Shown: in pieces, positions 1 through 13,080 of the stretch
Position numbering within the stretch: the stretch's first letter is position 1
Layout of the letters: each line of letters opens with the position of its first letter
Source of the DNA: Siphonodentalium dalli
Lineage: Eukaryota; Mollusca; Scaphopoda; Gadilida; Siphonodentaliidae
Length of the DNA: 64,000 nt
Direction of reading: 5' to 3'
NCBI GenBank assembly: GCA_032622095.1
Contig: CP136068.1
Span: forward strand, 13,251,729-13,315,728
Position numbers and translations under genes: made by a program
Notes under the pieces: model-generated
The model's database searches: none
What the model was told of the DNA's origin: nothing
The model's input: the letters and a program-made list of their open reading frames with translations, nothing else

Positions 1-260
1 GATGACGTACGTTCCTACCAGGGTATCCTACCAGAATGGCGTCATGACAACTTCCGGTGATTACCACAAATGCGCGGAGTGAACCTTCCCGTTGTATATA
101 TTCCCTGCTCTGCGGCCACTTATTTTTCTTGCTAATAATAATAAAAACAATAGGTGGCATCAGAGATGCGGTGTCTCGTTTTCGGTGGCTTACCGCCGGT
201 GTCTACCACCAATTGGTGTGCATCAGTATCAGTAGACTAATTAATAGGTAAAATCGAAAA
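1..260. other. Unassigned sequence, no gene seen
   Basis: AT-rich sequence with no supportable reading frame. The one short open frame here has no recognisable motif. It leads directly into the tandem repeats that begin near 261. Confidence 0.5.
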
Positions 261-930
261 ATGACTAATTAAGGGCCATAACTCCATCAAATTTTATCGG
301 TCCAGGCTGGTTTTCGAACTCGTCCGAAATATTTTTGGCAAGTATGTCTATTCCAAATTTTAAACAAATCGGAGGACGTTTGTTGAAGTTATCGCGCTAA
401 CGAGCTGAAAATTCATGAAAAATGACTAATTAAGGGCCATAACTCTATCAAATTTTATCGGACCAGGCCGGTTTTCGAACTCATCCGAGATATTCTTGGG
501 AGACACCTATATACCAAATTTCAATCAAATCGGATAATGTTTGTTGAAGTTAAGGCGCTAACGAGCTGAAAATTTGTGAAAAATGACTAATTAAGGGCCA
601 TAACTCTATCAAATTTTATCGGACCAGACCGGTTTTCGAACTCATCCGAGATATTTTTGGGAGACACCTATATACCAAATTTCAATAAAATTGGATGTTT
701 GTTGAAGTTATTGCGCTAACGAGCTGAACATTTATGAAAAATGACTAATTAAGGGCCATAACTCTATCAAATTTTATCGGACCAGGCCGGTTTTCGAACT
801 CATCCGAGATATTCTTGGGAGACACCTATATTCCAAATTTCAATCGAATCAGATAACGTTTGTTGAAGCTGTTGCGCTAACGAGCCTAAAATCAGTAAAA
901 AATGGCAAAGGGCCATAACTCTGTAATAAA
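261..930. repeat. Tandem repeat, ~160 bp units (AGGGCCATAACT type)
   Basis: Four full units and a degenerate fifth begin with ATGACTAATTAAGGGCCATA at about 261, 422, 583 and 741; the fifth, near 902, keeps only the GGGCCATAACT part. The period is about 160 bp. Each unit carries the conserved stretches AAATTTTATCGG and GGTTTTCGAACTC. Repeats with AGGGCCATAACT are abundant in bivalve genomes, which is established background and one reason for the host inference. No open frame spans the units. Confidence 0.85.
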
Positions 931-1198
931 TGTGCGGACAAACCCAATTTTTTGTCTGCAGCTTACGTGCATGGATATGTACTCACACACCAAATTTTTT
1001 TTCTAATCCGTCAATAAACGGTTGAGTTATAAGCAAAACACGTCGCCAGCCCGCCCGTCCGCCCGCCGTCCCCGATAAAACTATAAGTAGAGTTTTGGAA
1101 AAAAACTCGACTAACAACAAGAGGTTGCACCACGGGTGCTGGGATAGCCACATGGTGGAACTTGAAGTATAGGCAGGTCAGAAACCAAATTATGAAAA
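931..1198. other. Spacer with CCGCCCGTCCGCCCGCCG stretch
   Basis: A short GC-rich stretch near 1045-1070 interrupts otherwise AT-rich DNA. It probably belongs to the 3' tail of the preceding mollusc repeat, since similar 'gacggacgg' tails end other repeat families in this window (2,660-2,690 and 7,310-7,350). No gene is visible. Confidence 0.4.
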
Positions 1199-2460
1199 AT
1201 GAAAGTGTCAATGACACTGTAGCTCAACTTAGGTAGGGGAATAATTTAATGGTTGACAGTAAATGAAGGAATAGGAAAGGTGCTAATTGAAATGTCTAAT
1301 CTGCGCCAAAGGATTTAGTGATGCAAAGAGTAAAATACAAGATGGCTGCTGGCAAATTTTATGAAGATCTGACCAAAGCTACGACCTACATGTATGTACA
1401 AACTTCATGATGATCGGACGAACAGTACTACCTGTTGACTGCGCCAATGGATTGAATTTTGAAATCCAAAATGGCCCGCGCGAAAGGATTTAGTCATACA
1501 AAGAGTTACTGTTATCATCCATGACAAATTTCATGACCATCTGCACCAAGGTTACGACCTGTAGCCCGCACCAAAGGATTTAGTCATGCAAAGAGTAAAA
1601 TCCAAGATGGCTGCTGGCAGCCATGTTTTTTGGCCGAACGACTCCAAAATCACTTGTTCCCATCTACATGTCATTATTAACATCAATGACAAATTTAATG
1701 ATGATCAGACAAACAGTACGACCTGTAGCCCGCGCCAATTGATTGAATCTTGAAATCCAAGATGGCTGCCAGCGGCCATATTTTTTGGCCAAATGACCCC
1801 AAAATGACTCATTCCCATCTACATGTCAATGTCAACATTCATGACAAATTTCATAAAGATTAGACCAAGGTACGACCTGTAGCCCGCGCCAAAGGATTTA
1901 GTCATGCAAAGAGTAAAATCCAAGATGGCTGCTGGCGGCCATGTTTTTCGGCTGAACGACCCCAAAATGACTCGTTCCCATCTACATGTCATTGTTAACA
2001 TCCATGAAAATTTCATTATCTTCCGATCAAAGCTACGACCTGTAGCCCGCGCCAAAGGATTTAGTCATGCAAAGAGTAAAATCGAAGATGGCTGCTGGCG
2101 GCCATGTTTTTTGGCCGAACGACCCCAAAATGACTCGTTCCCATGTACATGTCAATGTCAACATTCATGACAAATTTCATAAAGATTAGACAAACAGTAC
2201 GACATGTAGCCCACGCCAATGGATTGAATGTTGAAATCCAAGATGGCTGCCAGCGGCCATGTTTTCTGGCCGAATGACCCCAAAATGACTCGTTTCCATC
2301 TACATGTCAATGTCAACATTCATGACAAATTTCATAAAGATCAGACCAAAGGTACGACCTGTAGCCCGCGCCAAACAAATTGTTGACGGACACAAGCACA
2401 CACGGACCACGGACGCCAAACCATGGCAATAGCTCAAACTTACAAAAGTAAGTTGAGGTA
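1199..2460. mobile_element. Non-autonomous TIR element with ~160 bp internal tandem units (copy 1)
   Basis: The left end carries a hairpin AGTGTCA-A-TGACACT followed by TAGCTCAACTTA (1220-1231). The right end at 2449-2460 reads TAAGTTGAGGTA, nearly the inverse complement. Between them lie about seven ~160 bp units containing AAGATGGCTGC, ACTCGTTCCCATCTACATGT and ACGACCTGTAGCCCGCGCC. The right end is preceded by a purine-rich cggacac tract and a second small hairpin. The same ends bracket the larger copy at 4,115-7,393. Short open frames inside the units are by-products of the repeat. The transposition mechanism cannot be told from the sequence. Confidence 0.75.
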
Positions 2461-3035
2461 AAAAGTGAGGAACAAACAAATTACTGGACAAGTCTAATGA
2501 ATGACAGATGGAAATCCAACATTTTCAGATAAAGAAAGAGGGATAACTCTTGAATGGAAAACGTGAACACAGTCAATGAACCCTCTTTTGAAATCCCTAA
2601 TGATGCCAAACCTCAAACAAATTTTATTGAGATCCGATAAACCATGGTTGAGATATATGAGCGGACGGACACATGGACAGACGCATATAATCCAGTATAC
2701 CCCCCATCTTTTGGATTGGGGGTATAATTAGAGAAGACATTAAGGAAGAAAATTAGTCGGGAGAAGTTAAGTCCTGGGGGGGGTGCAGAATTTTACCAAT
2801 ATCTCATGGACTAATAAGGAAGAGTAAATGAGAAACAAGTTTCTCCACAGGGAAACACCAGTAATCAACTATTCCTTCGCCGATAGTTGTACGTATTTCG
2901 TTCATGACCAAATGTGGTTTGTGCAAAAGTGTGGGGAAACCTTGCCCTTTTATAGCCTGTTTGGGGCTCAGCTTCGATCTGATTGGTTGTTGTTAGCCTG
3001 ATAGATGTCCGACTGTGGTTGGGGTTAAGTTTACT
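2461..3035. other. Repeat-derived intergenic sequence
   Basis: Contains a molluscan repeat tail near 2650-2730 (a cggacggacac stretch followed by complementary TATACCCCCCATC / GATTGGGGGTATA segments) and a G-run near 2777. No gene is supported. Confidence 0.4.
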
Positions 3036-3690
3036 GTTTGTGTTCTCATATGGGGTTCTTGTTGGGGTTCTCGTACGGTTTACTTGGGGTTCCCATGTTG
3101 GGTTCTCTTGTGTCATGGAGTTGCCATATGAGGTTCCTATGTGTGGTTCTCTGTGAGATCTATGGGTTAGGGTTCTCATAATTAATTGGGTTGCATTGTG
3201 GGGGTCCTTATGTAGAGGTTCTCTTCTGAATTCAGGTGGTCTTTTGTGATTTCCATGGGGTTCTCCAGTGGTGTTCTCGTATGAAAAGAGGTTGTCGTGT
3301 CATGTTCTCATGTGAGACTTATAGAGTTGGGGTTCTCGCGTGTGATGTCCCCTTTAGAGGTAAGATTATCTGGTGGGGTTCTCATGTGAGGTTTTCAAGT
3401 TGTGGTTCCCACTGTGAAATGAGGTTGCCCTGTGGGGTTCTTGTGTGGGATTGGACGGTTGGTATTCTCATAGGGGTATACATTATCAGTTTTGGTCTCT
3501 GTGAGATTTGTGGATTGGGGATCTCATAGGAGATTGTGTTGCCATATATGGGGTTCTCATGTGGAGATTCTCTTGCGAGGTGAGGTTGTCTTGTGGTTCC
3601 CATGTGGGACTCGCCAGTCTTGGGATTCTCATATGAGATGGGATGGGGTTCCTATTGAGTGGGGTTCTTATGTGAGATTTGTCCTTGTCC
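3036..3690. repeat. Degenerate minisatellite, GGGGTTCTCATGTG-like
   Basis: Irregular repetition of GGGGTTCTCATGTGAG-like segments interspersed with GAGGTTG and GTGGGGTTC variants over about 650 bp. The strand is strongly G/T-rich with few C. Several overlapping open frames appear in it on both strands, as expected for a low-complexity repeat lacking stops; none resembles a protein family. Confidence 0.7.
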
Positions 3691-4114
3691 TTGTCCTATA
3701 TATCCAATCACATCCAGCCATCACAACAAGTATTGATTTGCTTGTATACTTCCATAAAAATTATTTTTTCACCTCAGAGATGAAATACTAGTACATGTAG
3801 AATAAAGCGCTCTTCCACAAACATATATAAAATTTAGATTTCAGTGGTGTCCCATCAGTCACAAAAGTACTGTCCCATCAGTCACGTGGATTTCTTCATA
3901 GCATTTCAGTTTCAGAATGAATGCACCACCAAGACTTGATTTTTCTGTTAGAAAAATATTATGATGTTTCATTTACAATGATGATATTACTGAAATCCAA
4001 TGTTTTGGATAATACCATCAGTTTGCGTAGAGGTACCCAAAAACCTTGTCCAAAATATGTCCCATCATTCACGCAGAAAAAATTTGACATATATGGCTAC
4101 AGGATAGTCATTTT
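3691..4114. other. Intergenic sequence with GTCCCATCAGTCAC motifs
   Basis: The motif GTCCCATCAGTCAC appears at about 3849 and 3871, a variant near 4062, and another copy near 7513 on the far side of the adjacent element. The element at 4,115-7,393 therefore appears to have inserted into a host segment built from this motif. No gene is seen. Confidence 0.45.
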
Positions 4115-7100
4115 AATGAAAGTGTCAATGACACTGTAGCTCAACTTAGGTAGGGGAATAATTTAATGGTTGACAGTAAATGGAGGAATAGGAAAGGTGC
4201 TAATTGAAATGTCTAACATGCGCCAAAGGATTTAGTGATGCAAAGAGTAAAATACAAGATGGCTGCTGGTGGCCATTTTTTTTGGCCAATTGACCCCAAA
4301 AGAACTCGTTCCCATCTACGTATAATTGTTAACATCCATGACAAATTTTATGAAGATCTGACCAAAGCTACGACATACAAATTTCATGATGATCAGACGA
4401 ACAGTACGACCTGTAGACCGCGCCAATGGATTGAATTTTGAAATCCAAGATGGCCGCTGGCAGCCATGTTTTTTGGCCGAATGACCCCACAATGATTCGT
4501 TCCCATCTACATGTCAATGTCAATATTCATGACAAATTTAATAAATATCAGACCAAAGGTATGACCTGTAGCCCACGCCAAAGGATTTAGTCATGCAAAA
4601 AGATAAATGCTGGTGGCAATGTTTTTTGACCGAATGACCCCAAAACGACTCGTTCCCATCTACATGTCATTGTTATAATTAATGACAAATTTCATGACCA
4701 TTTGACCAAAGCTACGACCTGTAGCCCGCACCAAAGGATTTAGTCATGCAAAGAGTAAAATCCAAGATGGCTGCTGGTGGCCATGTTTTTTGACCAAATG
4801 ACCCCAAAACGACTCGATCCCATCTACATGTCATTGTTATCATTCATGACAAATTTCATGATGATCAGACGAACAGTACGACCTGTAGCCCGCGCCAATG
4901 GATTGAATTTTGAAATCCAAGATGGCCGCCAGCAGCCATGTTTTTTGGCCGAATGACCCGACAATGATTCGTTCCCATCTACATGTCAATGTCAACGTTC
5001 ATGACAAATTTTATAAAGATTAGACCAAAGGCAACCTATAGCCCGCGCCAAAGGATTTAGTCATGCAAAGAGTAAAATCCAAGATGGCTGCTGGCGGCCA
5101 TGTTTTTTGGCCGAACGACTCCAAAATCACTCGTTCCCATCTACATGTCAGTGTTAACATCCATGACAAATTTCATAAACTTCCGACCAACACAACGACC
5201 TGTAGCCCGCGCCAAAGGATTTAGTCATGCAAAGAGTAAAATCCAAGATGGCTGCTGGCAGCCATGTTTTTTGGCCGAACGACCCCAAAATCACTCGTTC
5301 CCATCTACATGTCATTATTAACATCAATGACAAATTTCATGATGATCAGACGAACAGTACGACCTGTAGCCCGCGCCAATGGATTGAATCTTGAAATCCA
5401 AGATGGCTGCCAGCGGCCATGTTTTTTGGCCGAATGACCCCAAAATCACTCGTTCCCATCTACATGTCAATGTCAACATTCATGACAAATTTCATAAAGA
5501 TCAGACCAAAGGTACGACCTGTAGCCCGCGCCAAAGGATTTAGTCATGCAAAGAGTAAAATACAAGATGGCTGCTGGCGGCCATGTTTTTTGGCCGAACG
5601 ACACCAAAATCACTCGTTCCCATCTACATGTCATTATTAACATCAATGACAAATTTCATGATGATCAGGCGAACAGTACGATCTGTAGCCCGCGCCAATG
5701 GATTGAATCTTGAAATCCAAGATGGCTGCCAGCGGCCATGTTTTTAGGCCGAATGACCCCAAAATGACTCGTTCCCATCTACATGTCAATGTCAACATTC
5801 ATGACAAATTTCATAAAGATCAGACCAAAGGTACGACCTGTAGCCCGGGCCAAAGGATTTAGTCATGCAAAGAGTAAAATCCAAGATGGCTGCTGGCGGC
5901 CATGTTTTTCGGCCGAACAACTCCAAAATCACTCGTTCCCATCTACATGTCATTGTTAACATCCATGACAAATTTCATGATGTTCCGATCAAAGCTACGA
6001 CCTGTAGCCCGCGCCAAAGGATTTAGTCATGCAAAGAGTAAAATCCAAGATGGCTGCTGGCGGCCATGTTTATTGGCCGAACAACCCCAAAATGACTCGT
6101 TCCCATCTACATGTCAATATTAACATCCATGACAAATTTCATGATGATCAGACGAACAGTACGACCTGTAGCCCGCGCCAATGGATTGAATCTTGAAATC
6201 CAAGATGGCTGCCAGCGGCCATGTTTTTTGGCAGAATGACCCCAAAATGACTCGTTCCCATCTACATGTCAATGTCAACATTCATGACAAATTTCATAAA
6301 GATCAGACCAAAGGTACGACCTGTAGCCCGGGCCAAAGGATTTAGTCATGCAAAGAGTAAAATCCAAGATGGCTGCTGGCGGCCATGTTTTTCGGCCGAA
6401 CGACCCCAAAATCACTCGTTCCCATCTACATGTCATTGTTAACATCCATGACCAATTTCATGATGTTCCGATCGAAGCTACGACCTGTAGCCCGCGCCAA
6501 AGGATTTAGTCATGCAAAGAGTAAAATCCAAGATGGCTGCTGGTGGCCATGTTTATTGGCCGAACAACCCCAAAATGACTCGTTCCCATCTACATGTCAA
6601 TATTAACATCCATGACAAATTTCATGATGATCAGACGAACAGTACGACCTGTAGCCCGCGCCAATGGATTGAATTTTGAAATCTAAGATGGCCACCAGCG
6701 GCCATGTTTTTTGGCGAATGACCCCACATTGATTCGTTCCCATCTACATGTCAATGTCAACATTCATGACAAATTTCATAAAGATTAGACCAAAGGTACA
6801 ACCTGTAGCCCGCGCCAAAGGATTTAGTCATGCAAAGAGTAAAATCCAAGATGGCTGCTGGCGGCCATGTTTTTTGGCCGAACAACTCCAAAATCACTCG
6901 TTCCCATCTACATGACAGTGTTAACATCCATGACAAATTTCATAAACTTCCGACCAAAACAACGACCTGTAGCCCACGCCAAAGATTTAGTCATGCAAAG
7001 AGTAAAATCCAAGATGGCTGCTGGCAGCCATGTTTTTTGGCCGAACGACCCCAAAATCACTCGTTCCCATCTACATGTCATTATTAACATCAATGACAAA

Positions 7101-7393
7101 TTTCATGATGATCAGATGAACAGTACGACCTGTAGGCCGCGCCAATGGATTGAATCTTGAAATCCAAGATGGCTGCCAGCGGCCATGTTTTTTGGCCGAA
7201 TGACCCAAAAATGACTCGTTCCCATCTACATGTCAATGTCAACATTCATGACAAATTTCATGAAGATCAGACCAAAGGTACAACCTGTAGCCCGCGCCAA
7301 AGAAAATTGTTGACGGACACACGGACACACGGACACACGGACGACGGACGCCAAACCATGGCAATAGCTCAAACTTACAAGTAAGTTGAGCTA
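4115..7393. mobile_element. Non-autonomous TIR element with ~19 internal ~160 bp units (copy 2)
   Basis: The left end repeats copy 1: palindrome AGTGTCAATGACACT then TAGCTCAACTTA at 4137. The right end TAAGTTGAGCTA closes at 7393. About 19 tandem units alternate between two flavours, one with GGATTTAGTCATGCAAAGAG and one with GGATTGAATCTTGAAATCC, both followed by AAGATGGC(T/C)GC. The right subterminal region has three GGACACAC repeats. Copy 2 is about 2 kb longer than copy 1, purely through unit number, so unequal exchange has changed its length. The short open frames are in-repeat artefacts. Confidence 0.78.
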
Positions 7394-8872
7394 AAAATGG
7401 TACCTAATATTGTTAAGAGACTTGATTCCCCTTCTTTTGAGCATAATTTAGTTATCTTTAATCTATTTGGATGGGCATGATCAGTTATAGAAAAAACTAA
7501 ATTTATGGTTTGTCCCATCAGTCACGCATGGAATTCACTGTCCTATCTGTATCTGTAGATATTACAGTGCAGGAACCAATTCTGGTTGTAGACGCACTGG
7601 GGCCATTCTCCGAAAAATGGTCAAAATTCAACAAAAACGTGTCCAGGTGTTGAAATGGGGTTTTAAAAAGATTGTTTTACCTCCCAATGACTTTGTTTGA
7701 CAGTCACAGCATCAGACAATACAAAATAAAACAATCTCAGCTCAATCCATAGGTCGATCGCATAATAATAGATGCTAAATTGGTACGAAAATACCATTTT
7801 CTGCTTGTTCTTGATGTAGGATTTATTTGAAAGTTGTACAGAACTTACTGAAGTTTTCGATTGCAGTCGATCAGGTTGTGGTTAAATTTACCCTCATATC
7901 CTCCAAATGGAAATACCATAGCAGAGAATGTGTTGAATAATAAGTTGTTTTCTTGTGGCATCGATATGCCAGTGTCCATTGGTACACCACAAGATACGTT
8001 ACCACGAAAAGAGTGGTCGAAATCAAGTAGATATTTGCACTGCAAAAACTGAACACACCACAATGATATCCGCACACTGTCATTGTTCACTTTGATATAC
8101 AGTAAAGAATGTAGTTCAGACAGTGCACAATATGACAGTCACACATATGCCCATGAAGACTAGTGTTACGATTGCAAGATGCAAGATACGTTACCTATGT
8201 TCAGCATCTCTCCACGTGCAAGCGGCCATATCTTGAATATTTGTAACTTTCAGTGCATCGGTGTGATTGTCCTGAATAATTATACCCGATAATTAACAAT
8301 TGAGTGTCCTGCCTAGTCGCCATATTGCCAAAAATGAATTACGACAGCAAGATACATTACAACAAGATACATTACCGTCATTTTCCGATTTTGGCTGAAT
8401 GTCCACAAAACAGCCATCGGCAGTTTCTGTGACTACGTTTGGACGCTGGTCGCAGTTACCCAGAGTCAAACCATACATGTATATATCAGCTGATATTTAT
8501 TAACAGAAGATAATTTTATATTTAATGTTAGTCCGGCCATGCATTAATTGGCTTTGCTCTTAGAAAAACCAGCAAATAAAACTTTTACGAAAGCCAATCA
8601 CAATTTGCAAAGTATTTGATTTCACAAATCCACTCTTCCCGACGTGCATGAAATGAAAATAAAAACCAAACAAACAGGAATCAATATCAAACTTGTTATA
8701 GGAAGAGCTGAGACAGACCATCTTTAAACAAAATCAGGTACATGTATCTAAATTGAATAAAGATACCAGTATATAGGTACTCAATTCAATTCAATCTGGA
8801 CAAAACTTGGGGAATAACGGTATAGGCCCTGTAATAATTGCATGGTACCGTACCGGTAACCGTAAAATATAA
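7394..8872. other. Unique-looking intergenic DNA with dispersed 14-mer
   Basis: No convincing gene. The 14-mer CAAGATACGTTACC occurs at 7990 and 8182, and with one change (A for G) near 8348 and 8363; further copies lie at 9519 and, inverted, at 9901. Short open frames around 7845-8090 and 8293-8478 lack recognisable motifs and were not called. Confidence 0.4.
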
Positions 8873-9317
8873 TACTCTTGGGCTCCAAATAAACATGCAT
8901 GCACGTTTATTATTTTCTTGGGTAATTTCCCCCCTGCACAGTGCTTATTTGGGTCTGCACGTTTATAAATTTTGAGGCTATAAAAATTGAAAGCAGCACA
9001 AACTCTAGATTTCTATATGACTCTGATATCAAAATGGTGGGCTTACGGGTATAACTTTATGCATATACATGTATATGACATACATGTGAACATTTAAATA
9101 TTGAATAAACCACATGACACATAATATGTTGATTCCTATACTTGATAGTTATTCCTATATTTTAAAAATACTTTGTTTAACCACTGTTAATATGTTGATG
9201 TTTTGCTCAGAGTTCCCCCTGCACTATTATTTGGGTCTGCACGTTTATTAACTTTCAATGGAATTCCCCCCCTGCACTATTATTTGGGCCTGCACTTTTA
9301 TTTGGAGCCGAAGAGTA
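8873..9317. mobile_element. Short TIR element (MITE-like), 445 bp
   Basis: TACTCTTGGGCTCCAAATAAA at the left and its near inverse complement at 9297-9317 (one mismatch) form ~21 bp terminal inverted repeats. Inside, CCCCTGCAC...TTATTTGGGTCTGCAC segments recur three times (about 8930, 9215, 9270). No coding capacity. A target duplication is not obvious, so the superfamily is undecided. Confidence 0.6.
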
Positions 9318-10796
9318 CATATGTTCACTTCAGTGTAATTGTAGGCTACATACGTTACCATGCAAGTTAATTGAACATTTTAACTTATTAAGGCATGCAG
9401 CTGACATGTTGAACGACAAACATCAATATAAACCAAATACGAGTTTTAGTTGGGTTGACATATTAGTCGGAACATTGAACTTTGAGTTGACCCGATCTGC
9501 TACATGTATAACTTGCTGCAAGATACGTTACCTTCCATGCATGTCTATATGTTGATAATATATGAGTGAAGCATTATGAATCATGCCAAGACAATTTTGA
9601 ATTTAAGAATAGAAATAGTGTGGCCAACTACACGAAGATTCGCTTGTTGAATGCGTTTGTTGTATTCAGATTATTCACTTGAAGATAGCGGATTATTCAG
9701 GATATAACCTCTACTGAAACCTTATGTGGCTCCTAATGGAGGTTTCCATGCTATATACTGGCTAAATTCCATGATTTTTGGATTACTGTATCTATCAAAT
9801 ATGTGTTAATGACAGGCCAGTTACCGAAAAAACTTATGAGTGGACTGTCAGATAGTTCAGTTTTTCCGATATATGCACGAGACTAATAATATAGTTCGTT
9901 GGTAACGTATCTTGTTTCTCATTAACGTGTAATTTATATTCATGCAATTCAAGTATCCAGTTCGCATATAAATATGACCAAACAAACAGAAGAAACTTTT
10001 GAATTATTTCAAATCAAATGTTACTGTTAGCACAGCTAATTAAAACACAGGACAAGATCAAGTTATGCCTGGTGTTGATTCTGTCGAACATGAACAAATG
10101 CTATCCGAAACGGCCAATACTGGCGATAAAGCTAAGAGTACGGCCACTGAGACTGAATCCATCAGACCCTTGTCTACTAGTAGTGAACATGAAAATACTA
10201 GTAGTAGTAGGCCTACCGCAAACCAAAGTCATATTTATGAGGTTGGCATCGTTCATGTTTTCAAAATGATTGTCTCATCATTGTCATGCATATCATTGCG
10301 ATGACCAGTGTACTGTCGCTTAAAAGTAAGTCTCTCATCATACACGCGAATTGACAAAGTGAATGGATGTCGGTTAAAAGCGCTCTAGATTGCACAGGAT
10401 CGCTCCATTTCAATCCAAGACTGAATTTTTTTTTTCTCATTTTGTTAGGGGGGACACCCCCCTTCCAAACCATCCCCCCATCTCGCCGCTATGCGGCTCG
10501 ATGTCAATGTACCCAATATTTATATTGCCGTACCAATAATTTATTGGCTGCTACGCCCCTGTACTGCACCTATGAAACACATACCTGGACAAGTACGTGT
10601 TGTATAACTTGTAATGGGGGCTGGAAGTCGGCATTTTGCATTCAGATCTTTATTATTCAGTGATCTCGAATGAGACTTTTCAGCCTGACAAACATGATAT
10701 CTGACCGAGTTCTGATTTTTTGTCAGAATACCCTGACCAGGTTGCGATCCCTGGTCGCCAGCATGAGAGACCAGTACGGTACCTCTCGGAGCAGCT
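9318..10796. other. Intergenic DNA, no gene supported
   Basis: Contains two more copies of the CAAGATACGTTACC motif (9519-9532 plus, 9901-9914 minus). Overlapping ~80-residue open frames at 10,018-10,304 have no hydrophobic core, motif or start context that distinguishes them from chance. A short GGGGGGACACCCCCC inverted repeat lies near 10,448. Confidence 0.4.
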
Positions 10797-12193
10797 ACTG
10801 TTATGCCCTAAGTAAATGGCCCATCTAACTGAAGTGGCACCCCAGTTTAACTGCGTTCCGTTTTAACCTAACCGCGGTTATAAGATGCGTTTAAAACGCA
10901 AGAGAACCGAATAAATTGTGCGGTTAAAATGGATACGTCGTGGTTAAACCGGTATATGTCGCTCTTAATGGAACAGATACCATATGGCGTATATGGCGTG
11001 TCATGTTTTAGTTGCCATGCTCGTTAGACAAGTTAGCACACATAACATGGCAGTGTCCCTTTCAATATCAATATTTTTTGTTGTGGATCTTCTATTTATT
11101 TTGGATAAATAGAACAGACATTCATATACCAATATTTTATGTTTTGGGTAAACGGAAGATTGTGATGATGTATGGTGTGAAAAAATAAAAGTGTTTTTGT
11201 GTGTTTTATTTATTTTTGGATTTCTTTTTATTATAATGTTGTATACTTTATAGTAGCCTTTTGGTGAAAATAACAGTTGGGCTAACCCCGACGGGTAATC
11301 AGAATTCTTACGGCCCATTTTCAACTTTAACCATCGATAAAATAAATATTTATATAATAAATATAATTATTCGACAATTTAGCTGACAAGTGCCGCTCAC
11401 TTTCAATGTAAGGAAACGCGTTTAAAATGGAACAACCGCAAAACGGAAAAAACGCATTCAAACGGATCAAATGGCCACTGAATTTCAAACGGATTCGAGT
11501 GGATAATTATATAAAAATATAAAGTGGGGATTAGAGTCCCACACATGCATCATAAATGTAAAGTGAGGGAAAGAAAAATGCGTTTAAACCGAACAACCGC
11601 ACTCTTCAAATGTCTGTCATTATTCGGATATCGGAAACCGATATTTAAGTTTTCCGATCTTGCATTCGTTGCTATATAATCATAATTAACTACAAACATG
11701 ACACGCCAGCTAAATTCAGCACTCTACTTTGCTTCAAACATAAGCATGTATTTTTTCTCAAGCCGAACAACGGACGTACATTTGTATACTAGAGCATATA
11801 CGTCAAAATTATACAGTTTTCAACAAGTCGGGATTAAAACATAAAATATATCGTGTTGAGTACCGATGGTGATAACAAAAACATACAATCAACTCCTGGT
11901 CGATTATGAAGTTACCACTTTGCCGTGATTGCTAAAACACAAAACGATAACATACACTGGTAGATGCATGGGTAGTACCCCTCTCTTTCCCATTAAATAT
12001 TCAAATACCGGAAGGTTAACGTTTACGTGCAGTGTAACCGCAGTTAAGGGTTATTAACTGCAGTAACCTAACCGCATGTAACTGCGATGCCACCGCAGTT
12101 ACGGCAAATAACATCGGTGCGGTTACGGTTTAACCGCAGTTGTAAACGGATTATAACTGCAGTTAATGGGTCATTTACTTAGGGCATAACAGT
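10797..12193. mobile_element. Non-autonomous TIR element, ~1.4 kb
   Basis: A 28 bp inverted repeat (ACTGTTATGCCCTAAGTAAA onward at 10797, and its complement ending at 12193) bounds the segment. Both subterminal regions are built from TAACCGCAGTTA-like short palindromes (10,850-10,900 and 12,020-12,160). The single open frame inside (11,001-11,324, minus) shows no transposase motif. The element is therefore probably a deletion derivative mobilised in trans; the family is not assigned. Confidence 0.65.
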
Positions 12194-12907
12194 ACTAGAG
12201 CTAGTGCCCTGGCTACCGACTATCAAAGAACTTCGTGAGTACATGTAAGCTTGGCCTATATAAATTATAATATCCATCCCTGCTGTCAATTTGATTCTTT
12301 CCAATATTGAATACCAGTAATCAAAGTAAATATCCAGTATAAAGCGTAAATCACTAAATGATGATGGCTTTTTCTCCAGGAAACCTGGCACACAGCTATC
12401 CGTTTTACCCAGGTAACCTGGCACTGAAGTTAAAACTCACATCCATTGTGAATAAAACAGAAGTAAAAAACAAGTGTCAGTTCAATTTGGGTTAGTAATT
12501 CGATCACTGTTTTCATTGTCGTCGACTTAGATATAACTTCCTAGTATGTCCGTCTTTTATCATTCTTCGGACTGTCAATATTCCAAATACTTCCTGCTTG
12601 CAAACCGCTTCGACATGACAATCTGCGGGGGACACACTAATAGTTGTAGTCCGAGCCCGAGTCCGAGTCCAGTAAAATGTGTAGTTGGGACTTTCAATTT
12701 CGTTTATTGTCGTTAATATAATTCCAATAGTGATGTATTTTGGTTTGTGGAAAGATATGCCAATTACAAATTAAAAAAAACTAAAAAGATAATTTGTAAG
12801 TCTTATATTTCAACTTTTATCGACTTTTTTCGTTCTCCAGCACACTAAAAGTTGTAGTTGGAAACAGCCGAGCCGGCCGCCGAGTCGCTAATTAGCTGTT
12901 AATTTAA
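12194..12907. other. Intergenic DNA, nothing recognised
   Basis: Two short segments repeat the phrase ACACTAA(T/A)AGTTGTAGT followed by GC-rich ccgagcc text (about 12,632 and 12,841). No gene or RNA is visible. Confidence 0.35.
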
Positions 12908-13080
12908 TATAGTAGAGCGGACAAACTCAAAAAGCTCACTAGAAGTAGGAGTTTAGTCCATCGGCACCACACACGGGCTTGTGATACATCATTTTGAAGG
13001 TTATGGCATTCCGCATCGGATAGGACCCGGTGTGAAATATACAGATGATGCAAAATATGATTTCTAGCTGATTAAGTGCC

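Noticed and set aside
3236-3791. Two ~98-codon Cys/Trp/Gly-rich frames on the plus strand
   Set aside because: They lie in the GGGGTTCTCATGTG minisatellite; composition follows the DNA repeat and no cysteine framework is repeated with fixed spacing.
1819-7384. Many 60-100 codon open frames with KSKIQDGCW / PFPSTCHY-like text
   Set aside because: They are translations of the ~160 bp repeat units, recurring with the unit and ending at the same relative place; no selection on protein is apparent.
10018-10304. Two overlapping ~80-codon plus-strand frames
   Set aside because: No motif, no start context and no conservation signal visible; likely chance.
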